A stretch of DNA of 64,000 nt from Pyrenula massariospora (lineage: Eukaryota; Ascomycota; Eurotiomycetes; Pyrenulales; Pyrenulaceae). How positions within the stretch are numbered: position 1 is the stretch's first letter; every line of letters starts with the position of its first letter. A program made the position numbers and the translations under genes. The stretch is from the NCBI GenBank assembly GCA_021030905.1, contig JAGFMI010000013.1, positions 930,001-994,000 of the forward strand, written 5' to 3'. The notes under the pieces were generated by a model that searched no databases, had not been told where the DNA came from, and saw nothing but the letters and a program-made list of their open reading frames with translations. Positions 1-10,033 of the stretch are shown piece after piece.

Positions 1-3000
1 GGCGTTGCTGCGTCATCTACTGACGAACTTGGCATACAACTAGCTAGTACCTCTTTCAGCCCGCGAAGGTCTGTACATGAGCCGACGATTGGCTTCGTAT
101 GTACTGGTCAGGGTGCGCAATGGGTCGGCATGGCTCGCGAGTTGTTTAAAGCCTTTCCTGTGTTCGACACTGTCATGGGAAGTGCTGATAAGCATTTACA
201 ACGGCTCGGTGCGCCTTTTTCATTGGCAGAGGAACTCGCAAAGCCCAAAGATTTAAGCAGTATTGATCTACCTGAGATTGCACAGCCAGCGTGTACTGCC
301 ATTCAGTGCGCTCTGATCAGCCTCTTCAGGTCATGGAATCTGCAGCCAGCGGTCACTGTAGGCCACTCATCTGGAGAAATTGCAGCTGCTTATGCTGCGG
401 GCATCTTGACTCTCGAGTCAAGTATTGCATTGTCCTATTTCAGAGGCCAAGCCATCGTCAGCCTGAAGCAAAACCATCCTGATCTTTCTGGATCTATGCT
501 TGCAGTTGGCGCTTCTGCAGCGACCATCCGCCCGATGGTCAAATTACTGAAGCAAGGCTACGCCACAATTGCTTGTGTCAATAGCCCCTGCAGCGTCACC
601 ATATCCGGCGACGACACTACCATAAATGAGATTCAATCTCAACTGGATGATAGGTCTATTTTCAACCGCCGTCTGCGCATTGATACCGCTTACCATTCTA
701 GTCACATGGCACGCGTAGCCGATGAGTATAGACAATCGATCAAGGACATCCGGCCAATCGAGAATGCTGTGGCCACATTCCATTCTTCTGTGCTTGGTCG
801 AGCTGTACGTGCTTCAGAATTGGTGCCCAGCTACTGGGTTGCAAATCTAGTTTCTCCTGTCGAGTTCCATCAAGGGATACAAAGTGTTTTCCGCTCGGAA
901 TCTTCCAGCCCTGATATCCTGCTCGAAGTCGGCCCCCACCCTCAGCTTAAGGGACCTTTGAAAGAAATTCTGAAAAGCGAAGGTATACAGGCAAGCAAAG
1001 TAGCGTATATTAGCAGCCTAGTAAGACACAGAAATGCCCATGAGGCCATGTTGCAGACAGCCGCAAATTTGTTCATGCATGGAGTCTCACTAGATTTGCA
1101 GAAAATCAACTTCTCGCAGGAGAACAGTCGCATACCGGTAACACTAACCGACCTGCCGAACTATCCGTGGGATCATAATAAGCGCTTTTGGCATCATTCT
1201 CGAATTGCTGAAAGACACTGCCATCAATACTTTCCGAGGAATGACATTCTTGGCTCCCTTGCTTTCTACTCAGATGCTCTTGAACCAACTTGGCGAAATG
1301 TCATTCGCCTCGATGACCTGCCCTGGCTAAGACAACACAAGATGCAGTCAATAACGGTGTTTCCAATGGCAGGCTTCCTGACCATGGTGATCGAGGCGGC
1401 ATCACAGAGAGCAGAGATGCGTGGATCCTCTTTGGGCCATTTTGATATCCGTGAAGTTGTCGTAAATAGAGCCTTGGTTCTACACGAGGGAGATGATGTG
1501 GAGATAACGATTCGACTAAAGCCATATAGCGAGGGCACGCGAGGGGACTCAGACGCTTGGGATGAGTTCCGAATATCATCCTACTCAAAGGATTCTAACT
1601 GGACAGAGCACTGCCGAGGTATAGTCGCGGTAATGGACGAACATGAAATAAATCCCGTCACCGGTGACTACCAGACCCGCCGCGCACATGAGGTCCTAAA
1701 GTCGCGGATGGCCGAGGTGCATACTGCTTCCAAAGAGCCGGTGGCCACACCTCAGCTCTATCAGACGTTAGCGAATGTAGGTGCTAGTTACGGACAACAT
1801 TTCCAAAGTCTCGAGAACAGCTTCGCATGCGACACGCACGCCTACGCAGAGTTTATTGTCCCTAACACTAAAGCAGACCAACCTTACAAGCACGAGAGTA
1901 AGCTGATTATACATCCGGCATTCTTTGACCAATTCATTCAAATTGTTTGGCCGATCTTCGGTGCTGGTCGGAGCGGCCTAGATACCTTATACATGCCATC
2001 ATTTATAAAGCGTGTTGAAATATGCCGACATACGGTGACAACTCCTGGGGATCGTCTCAAGGTGTTTGGCATTGGCAATCCTGATGCGCAAGCACCACGA
2101 CCGACCACGTTTGACCTCTGGGCAGTTCGACCAAATGAAGAAGCTCCAGCCATCATTCGCTTTGAAGGGCTTGTGATGACGCCACTTCTGGATAGTCCAT
2201 TGCCAGGATCTGATAAACCTAGAGAGCTCTCTTATAAGATTGATTGGCAACCTGCGTTGAGAGTTGATCAAGTGTGAGCCAACCCTTACTCAAAGATTTC
2301 TTGTGTCTATTGTCATAGTCCGCAAACAGCTCTCTCATCTTGAGTGAGGAGCGCTTCCTAGTTCAGGGAGACAAAAGAGAGTAGGAAGTGCTAATTGAGT
2401 CCTAATTAGGGACCGTCTTTCGACCTTGTCGTCTGTTCAAGGCGTACCGAATGGTACTGCCACAAAACACTATATTCAGACCAATGGTTATGGGTACGTA
2501 AATAATTTCCGTAGCTTACCCTTTAAATTTGCAGTCTTGAAAAGCTGTGCAGCCAGAATAGTTGTACCTATCTCATTTTTCTTGAAATACGTACTAAATA
2601 AGTGCCTTCAGACCCCCTTCCGCAGTGGAAGTCGCCAGTGATATCACTGCTGACGAACGACTAATCGACCGTAGCCCAATTTTACTCATTGGAGAAATAT
2701 CCAATCAAGCCAACCTTCTTTACATTCTATCCCAATCAGTCAATATGGAAACCGGGAACGAGCCTGGGATCGCTAGTTTGGAGACCGCCGTACCTACAGA
2801 CAAAATCTGTATCGTTGTCTCTGAACTTGAAAAGCCATTGCTTAGCAAAATTGGTGAACGAGACTTTGCATGTAAGTCGTCGCTTTACGTCGAATTTGTT
2901 CCAGTATGAATGATACAACAAGACCCTTGTATCATTTTTAGATATCAAAATGTTGCCCTATGGCTTCATCATGGAGCTGGTGTTGCGATTTCCACTATTT

Positions 3001-5599
3001 GCGATACACGTTGTGCTGATTCTAGAGGGTTACAGACATTCAAAGAGCTCTCACGAAAGCGGCCGGCATCTTATGGGTTGTCCGAGGAACTCAGACGCCC
3101 TGCACATTACCAGATCTAAGCATGGCAATTGGCCTCGCACGGAGCATCCGATCGGAAAGTACTCTTAATTTTGTCACCCTGGATCTGGACCAGCGACCGC
3201 TGCCTTCTGTGCAGGCAGATGGCGCTGCTATTATGGACGTTTTTCGCTCTACATGGATTTTGGATCATCCCAAAGCCCATTCGGACATGGAATATGCTGA
3301 ACGAGATGGACAGCTCCTCGTTCCTCGAATTGTCAACGACTACGCGCTTGACGAAATTATCCACCGACAGACTCAGAATACCAATGTCCCTTATCTACAG
3401 CCATTTAGTCAACCTGGCCGACAACTTAAGCTCAAGGTCGGTATACTAGGGGCACTTGACACAGTTCATTTTATTGATGACGCTACATATGGATGGCCAT
3501 TGAATGAGGAGGAGGTTGAGATAGAAATTAAAGCCACGGGTGTCAACTTCAAGGACATTGTTATCTCCATGGGTCAAGTTCCGAGTCCGTACGTTGGTCT
3601 TGAATGCAGTGGCATTGTCTCTCGAGTTGGCAAGAATGTCACGAAAGTGAGGACTGGCGACCGCGTTATCGCTATTTCAGAAGGCGCATACTCGACTTTC
3701 ACTCGCTGCTCCGGTACCAGTGTCTCCACATTCCCCCCATCTATGTCCTTTGAAGCTGCCTGCACGATTCCGGTTGTCTTCTGTACGGCTTATTACGCCA
3801 TTATGGATCTTGGCTGCCTTGCACCGAATGACAGGATCTTGATCCATGCAGCAGCTGGTGGTGTTGGACAAGCCGCTATCATGCTTGCTAAGATGATTGG
3901 TGCAGAGATTTTCGCTACAGTCGGATCGCCAGCGAAGAAAGCCTTCATAATGCAGAAATATGGTATTCCCGAGCACCATATCTTCTACAGCCGCGATAGC
4001 GCATTTGGCACTGCTATCCGCCGGGATACTAATGGTAGGGGCGTTGATGTCATTATTAATTCTTTAGCCGGCGACATCCTCCGTGAGTCTTTGGAATGCC
4101 TTGCTCATTTTGGTCGATTCATCGAAATCGGCAAGCGCGACATTCTGAATAACACACGCATTGGCATGGCTCAATTTGAGCATAATGCTACGTTCTCTTC
4201 CGTCGATCTAACAATCATTGCAGCAGAAAAGCCCCAACTCATGAAAAGGCTTTTGTCTGACGTCATGTCACTCCTTGAAAAGGGAGCAATCCGCCCAGTT
4301 GAGCCAATTACTGCCTACCCTATTTCCGACATAGAGTCAGCATTTCGTACCCTCCAATCCGGCAAGTCATGGGGCAAATTTATTGTCGTCTCAAGTCCTG
4401 GTGACCAAGTCAAAGCAACTGCACCGAAGACGCCAGCCAAGCTCTTTCATTCTGATGCGACCTATATAATCACCGGCGGAACAGGCGGGCTTGGTCGCAG
4501 TATAACCCGTTGGATGTCCAAGAATGGTGCACGCAACATCATCCTTCTCTCCAGGTCTGGCAGCGCATCACCTGAAGTACAGGACTTAGTACGTTCGCCT
4601 GGCGCGATTGGAACCCACGTCAACGCTGTTGCTTGTGACATATCCGACTCGGTCCAAGTGACAAGCGTTATCGAAGCAGCGGCTCAATCCATGCCACCCA
4701 TTCGCGGTATCGTTCACGGCACCATGGTTCTCCGTGATGTGCTCTTCGAGCGAATGACCTACGTTGACTACTCTACAGTCATCAATTCGAAAGTTCCTGG
4801 CGCCTGGCACCTACATAACGCATTGGCTGCCGTATTCGCGCCTCTGGATTTCTTCATTTGTTTGTCATCCGTCGCCGGCATCGTTGGTAACAGGGGCCAG
4901 GCAGCATATGCTACAGCTAATACTTTTCTTGACGCATTCTGCTCGTATCGAAACTCTCTTGGTCTACCCGCTACAGCGATTGATCTGACAGCCATCAGTG
5001 ATGTTGGTTATCTCGCAGACGACGCCAATAAACAGAAAAATGTCCTGCAAAATCTTGGGGGCGAGACCCTTGACGAATCTGAAGTCCATGCACTACTCAC
5101 AGCTGCGGTCAACGGCACGATGGCAAAGACCTGTAGTTCCCACTGCATTACAGGGCTGAAAATCGCGTCTTCCAAAAGCGATCAGTATTGGGTGCGCGAT
5201 GCCAAATTTCGCCTCCTACAGGAGGCAGCCCACGCTACAGAGGACAACAGCGGCAGCTCAAATGCTGTGATGAAGCCGCTTACCCAGCGCCTTGAAGATG
5301 CTAGCAATGAAGAGGAGGCTGTCGAGATAATTTACTCGGCGCTAATAGACAAGCTCAGCTCGGTGCTTATGATACCGAAGGAGGACATGAGTTCTGGAAC
5401 AACGCTGACGGGACTGGGACTGGACTCGCTCGTGGCGATTGAGGTGAGGAATTGGATCGTGAGGGATTGCCATGCGAATCTGCAGGTGTTGGAACTGCTA
5501 AGTAGTGGGAGTTTGTTGGAACTAGCACGGACGATTGTCAGGAAGAGCAAGGTTAATACGAAGGAGGGGGAAGTTGCGAGTACGGTTCACAAAGGATGA
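1..5599 (+). CDS. Highly reducing polyketide synthase, 3' part (AT-DH-ER-KR-ACP)
   Basis: Iterative type I HR-PKS building a reduced polyketide chain from malonyl-CoA. The gene is cut by the left edge; frame 1 is open from base 1, in the KS-AT linker. Domains in order: AT with TGQGAQW near 106 and GHSSGE near 361; DH with HKMQSITVFP near 1334 (the usual Gly after HxxQ/H is Ser here) and HPAFFDQFIQ near 1915; ER with AAAGGVGQAA near 3849; KR with TGGTGGLG near 4474 and YATAN near 4910; ACP with GLGLDSL near 5413, Ser as phosphopantetheine site. My best splice model has exons 1-2273, 2639-2871 and 3036-5599; frames join cleanly at both introns (365 and 164 nt). There is no C-methyltransferase domain; only a trace lies inside the first intron. 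No release domain follows the ACP, so chain release must use another enzyme. The KS domain and the rest of the cluster lie left of the window. Family call is firm; exact introns are inferred. Confidence 0.93.
2274..2638 (+). other. PKS intron holding a vestige of a C-methyltransferase domain
   Basis: This 365-nt stretch separates the DH exon from the pseudo-KR/ER exon. Donor GTGAGC follows GTT-D-Q; acceptor is GTCGCCAG. Inside it, one frame reads FDLVVCS near 2418 and another reads LEKL...YLIFLEI near 2540-2590. These resemble the C-MeT motifs of HR-PKSs (FDLVVAS..VLHAT and RKLLKPGGxLxLLEI), in the right order, with stops between. In most HR-PKSs several hundred residues lie here. Reading it as a decayed methyltransferase is inference; the open alternative is that the whole locus is a pseudogene or has a more complex intron pattern. 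Confidence 0.45.
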
Positions 5600-5972
5600 G
5601 ATTTCCTACGACTGTTGTTTCTACAATCGGCTATAGCTAGCGCCTATCATTAATGTAATCCCCTCTCGTTAATGCGTCCCTCTTCGTAGTAATTCCCTTA
5701 GCTTAGATCTAGCACGAAAAGCTTTCTCCAAAGCCGTGATTCTCACGGATAGAGATGATCCTTACTCATATACCGCGAGCTTTACAAAACTTGGTGGCAA
5801 AGCCCCCAAATTAGGGCAGTAAAGTTCGCCGCGAGGCTCTTTGTTCTCCGGGTGTGGAGGGAGGTCATCTTGGCGCTGAACCACGGTATCGACTTTGGCA
5901 TAGCAGAGGCCGATATTCATAAAAGGGGGGGAGAAGTTGTAAGCTATTTCTAGGGACCACCTCCAACCAAAA
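5600..5972. other. Convergent intergenic region, PKS and ADH 3' ends
   Basis: Both flanking genes end here, so this should be shared 3' UTR and terminator sequence. I see no gene, repeat or strong hairpin. Confidence 0.6.
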
Positions 5973-7249
5973 TCATGGCCAGAACTGAATGGCAGCCTTC
6001 TCGATCTTTTGCTCACTAAAAAGCCGATAAGCCTCTGGCGCCTCCTCAATCCGTACGATCTTATCAAAAACAAAGCTTGGTTTCGCCCGCCCCGCCTCAA
6101 TCAGGTACCTCAGGTTTGAGGCAGTGCCCTCGACCACTGTCACCCCGGCGTTAATCGAGATCCCTTTCAACCACCACGTCCCGACGTCGAACTTGATCGA
6201 GGCCCACTGCGGCCCCTGTTTCGGCTGGCCCCGATCCCTCGACCCGACATAATACACCCCCGTGACGGCAATGCCGCCGCCCGTGCCCACGGCCTTGATG
6301 GCGTCGTTGATGACATAGTCCTGCTGTGGCTCGAGCTTCGGATTCACGCACTCGTAGCCGATGCAGTCGCAGGCGCGCCGGACGCCCTGCGGCTCGAGCT
6401 TCAAGATCTGCGCTGAGGGGTCGCCCGCGGCGAGGTCGATGCGGACGGCGCCGAGGGACTCGGCCTTGTCGAGGCGGGCGGCGACGTGGTCGATCGCGTA
6501 GACGCGGCGGGCGCCGCGGAGGAGGGCGGAGTAGACGGTCAGCAGGCCGACGGGGCCGGCGCCGTAGACGGCGACCGTGTCGCCTGGTTGGAAGCCGCTG
6601 AGGTTGAGGGATTGCCAGGCGGTGGGGAAGATGTCGGAGAGGAGGATGTAGTCGAGTTCGTTGCCGTAGCCTTGGGGGACGGGGAGCAGGTTGAGGTCAG
6701 CGAAGGGGACGCGGACGTATTCGGCTGGTGTAGGAGTTAGTCCTTGGTGTTGATGGCACAGAACGTTAAGAACGCACCTTGGCAGCCGCCGTAATCGGTG
6801 CCGAGGGCATTACCAACCCCATAGAGATCGAATGGCGCAGCTGTCGCGTTAGAGTTAAGCCCGGCCGGGACAACGACTCGATCTCCAACTTTATGAGAAG
6901 TAACGTCAGCGCCGACCTCCCCGACAATTCCTATTGCCTCGTGGCCCATGACATAGGGCACATCAGAACCCCCCAAGATCCCGTGGTAAGTATGCAGGTC
7001 AGTTCCACAGATTGCAGCGACCATCACTCTAACAATAACGTCCGATCCCGCCTGAATCGTCGGTCTGGGAACGTCTTGGACGGCCATGTGGTAGGGGTGT
7101 CCTTGCCAAACCACAGCTTTCATCGTTGGTTTATGTGTTGACGTTGGGCCATTTGGTCGAGTAGTTGGGCTCTGTACTATTGGCGTCATGCTGTTCGGCT
7201 GAGGCGACACCGTCGGTTGGTGAGTTGGTGACCCTTGTTGGTGGGACAT
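5973..7249 (-). CDS. Zinc-type alcohol dehydrogenase (MDR family)
   Basis: NAD(P)-dependent alcohol/aldehyde oxidoreductase of the medium-chain family, about 407 residues. Two exons: 7249-6778 and 6724-5973, joined by a 53-nt intron (GTGCG...CACCAG, phase 1). Exon 1 has a proline/threonine-rich N-terminal tail of about 42 residues, then MKAVVWQGHP, the catalytic-zinc set CGTDLHTYHG and GHEAIG, and GDRVVVPAG. Exon 2 carries the Rossmann motif VAVYGAGPVGLL near 6565. The Cys-rich lobe that binds the structural zinc in many ADHs (CxxCxxC..C after GDRV) is missing; NSNATAAPFDLYG stands in its place. The ATG at 7249 has AAAATGT context; a longer reading to 7282 would need TTG. It converges on the PKS, so it may be a tailoring enzyme. 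Exon 2 is much richer in GC than exon 1. Confidence 0.9.
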
Positions 7250-7332
7250 TTTCAAATCGGAAAGTCGACTTAGAATGTTCAAGAGATAGCTGTCTTCGAA
7301 TTGATTCGGTATTTACCCAGCCATGTAGAAAT

Positions 7333-7339
7333 ATTTATA
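7333..7339 (-). promoter_or_regulatory. TATA-like box of the alcohol dehydrogenase gene
   Basis: On the minus strand this reads TATAAAT, about 85 nt before the ATG at 7249, a normal distance for a fungal TATA element. Confidence 0.45.
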
Positions 7340-8465
7340 TGTTCCTAGACTTCTACGCCCAGTGGGATAGAGTCATATGACAGTCTTATACGTAACGTCC
7401 TTGCTGAACAACACTGCCATCTTCTCCCCGTTACTACCCACGTCCACCTGAAATTTATGCGTAATGCCATCTGCCTTCAAGGTCAAGCCTTTCTTAGGCT
7501 AGCATCAGCTTGTCAGCGGGCTGACATGAGCGGATTTCGAAGTCCAGCCAGCCATGAAAAGCTTTTCGTTACGGAAACAATTGCAAGCAAGACCGTCGAG
7601 ATTGCTTAACTTAACAAACAACTAGCATCAATGAATGAAAGTTGTAGGCAAACTCATCATTTAATTTGTGGATGCAAATGATTACGGAACAAGATAAAGT
7701 ATTCAAGGGGAGTAAGCATTCTTTGGAGTCGAAACCGAGCGCAATCTCAGCTGGTCCGTTCAGCTAATTTTTCTCGAACGATCCAATACGAGCTGATGAT
7801 GGATTCAATAGAGTATTCTTGGCGGCTAGGGTAGTGTGACATACGAGCATCAAATACCGTGAGCGAGTGATCTTAATTACTTGGCCTGGAAGGATTCGGG
7901 TTACGAGCGAGATTGCCCGATTGCATACCTGGGCTTGGCAGCGTCCGTGCGGCCGCAGGCTAAATTTTAGTAGGCAGGCACGCCAGGACAAGGCTGTGGC
8001 ACAGCTCTGCTCGATACGAAACCGTAGGTACAAGCACGGTCAGATCTAGAAGACGACAAAGACCGCTACTATAGCCATGTAGAAGAAGAGTGAACATGCA
8101 ACAGCAGGTGTATTACGTATTTGTCGACCATGGCCTCCTATTGGCATTGTGCTATACTCCGAGCGCAAGACATAGTTAGGTGGCAATACACTCATCCTAC
8201 CTTTTCACCCTCGGTCGACAAAAGTTTCTTTTCGTTTTGAAGGACAATGAGGTTGAAAAGGCTCAATTCACCAAGCTAATAAGACTTTTGTCTACAGTTG
8301 TCACATAATGCATGGTATTTCTGATTTCAGTGTCCATCTTCTCCAATTTCTGCGATCATCGCGAACCAAGTCTCTTTCAAATATTAGTCATAGATCACGT
8401 AGGCCCAGAAAAAAACATTACTAATGCACTTACCTCTAGGACATTTACATGCTTTTTGCCCTGTA
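7340..8465. other. Intergenic region without a recognisable gene
   Basis: Apart from the palindrome at 7511-7526 I see only short open frames without family features. It probably contains the dehydrogenase promoter and decayed sequence leading into the HET relic. Confidence 0.4.
7511..7526. promoter_or_regulatory. Perfect palindrome, candidate operator
   Basis: TGTCAGC-GG-GCTGACA is a perfect inverted repeat with 7-bp arms and a 2-bp spacer, about 260 nt upstream of the dehydrogenase ATG. Dyad sites of this kind are bound by dimeric fungal regulators. That it is a working site is inference; a 14-base dyad can also occur by chance. Confidence 0.3.
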
Positions 8466-8825
8466 AGGCGGTCGACTGTGAGCTCGTATCGGAATCTGCA
8501 ACAGTCCGAAATTAGACTCATCAGCATCACTCCTGGAACGTGGAATGAGCCTATCGAGTGTTATCTGAACTATGAAACACTGGGATCGAAAGCAAGGTAT
8601 GATGCCTTGTTATATGCATGGGTTGATCCAGATGACAGACAGGAGATATTCCTGAATGGTCGGAGCTAGACCATCCGCCACAAGCTCTTCTCGGCTATCC
8701 ATCAATTCTGCAAGTCTTTGCCGGCTGGGTTGAAGGCTGCCGAGGGCTCGTATCGTTTCGCAGGAGGGAATTGTCATTCTGGATAGATGCACTCTGCATA
8801 TATTCCCATTGAAGCGCAGTGCACC
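8466..8825 (+). pseudogene. Broken HET-domain gene fragment
   Basis: HET proteins act in vegetative incompatibility between fungal strains. The first part reads like a HET N-terminus: IRLISITPGTWNEPIECYLN, then RYDALLYAWVDP and EIFLNGRS, corresponding to the usual RYxALSYxWGDP and I.LNG motifs. Further on, TIRHKLFSAIHQF and FWIDALCIY match the rest of the HET core. These pieces are not in one open frame; at least two breaks are present and only the start of the domain is left. The locus looks like an old, non-functional copy. I see no convincing remainder downstream. Confidence 0.72.
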
Positions 8826-8829
8826 ATCT

Positions 8830-9920
8830 CGGAATCATGAGGTTTACACTTCACTTTTCCAAGGATTTTAATTTTATGCTTTTAGTCAGATCTGGCAGTA
8901 CGATCCTCGGGCATTTGATTCGAAATCTATTGATTCGCGTTTTCAACGCTTCGAATGCGCTGAGGCGGGGTTGCAGCACAACGTGAAACATTATATGCGG
9001 TAGCAGCAGTCTTAGAGGTTCGATATCAACCTAGACGAATATCGTTAATAGCGCTTTGGATCAAACTTTTTTGGTCTGTAAGTAACTGAAATCATTTAAA
9101 TTGTCACGGGAGTAGTAGTGGAACAAAATTGTCGGAAGCAATTTTCAGCCCATCACGCATAAACTTACGTTATTGGGAAAGCTTGTGCAGCTCCTTGAGA
9201 ATGGCTGGTCACCGAATCGGGAACTCCGAACTCGCTCAGAACTCCGGCGACCGGTGGCTACCCGTTCAGAATGGTGTACCTAGGTTCTAGGGTCTCGACC
9301 CATTCTCAATTCCCATCTTCCCAATACATTTACTGCGAGGCAACCCTTCTCGAGTAAGATCCTCGTTACACGTGCCTACCCTTCTAAGCATGCGTCATTC
9401 AAAGGTAACACAGATCAGCCGTGCTTGCCGGCCCCCCTCTGCATGCCAACCATCGTCAGTCCTCGTCCTCTAGCACTTAAATGCTTCTGAACATCCCTCT
9501 ATGAAATTTATTGATTTGAGAATATTTGAATCCATTAAATAACGGTGTCCTTTCTGAGCCCGACTTTCACTCGCGATATATTATGGCCTCATATCTCTTC
9601 AGAAGAGCAAGGACATCCAGTAATACAGAGTATGCAAAATTTTTTGTCGGATGTTCCACACATCCGGGTGATTTCATCATCTTGCATTTTTACAAGACTC
9701 TGTGCTTGCGCGATGCCCGAGATTCCCGATATTCTATGCAACATAATTTGCGCGGCGAAGACATTCATCAGATCTAACGGCCAAAATGTAGCTCGATGCT
9801 GTCAATATCTTCACGGGATCAAGTATAGATACATTCACATCGACAATTTGCTCCATGATTTTTCAATACCTTTAGATCCTTAAAACCTTTAAACCGTCAC
9901 CATCTCCTTGTTTCTTCTTG
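8830..9920. other. Gene-poor region upstream of the 531-residue protein gene
   Basis: Two overlapping open frames at 9526-9883 show no family features and differ in frame. A TCGG-N5-CCGA dyad lies at 9217-9229. The region appears to be decayed sequence plus the promoter of the following gene. Confidence 0.4.
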
Positions 9921-9921
9921 C

Positions 9922-9928
9922 TATAAAG
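9922..9928 (+). promoter_or_regulatory. TATA-like box upstream of the 10034 gene
   Basis: TATAAAG lies about 110 nt before the ATG at 10034, after a pyrimidine-rich stretch. Confidence 0.5.
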
Positions 9929-10033
9929 ACAAGAAATCTGGAGCGTTACGACACCGATGCTGAAGGCGCTGGCTTCTAGCCTGAGGTCCAAGCCCTGGCA
10001 CTTTTTAAGTCACCAATCATCACGAAGATCAAG

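Noticed and set aside
6326-6740. Arg/Gly-rich plus-strand frames
   Set aside because: GC-rich shadow of the ADH second exon.
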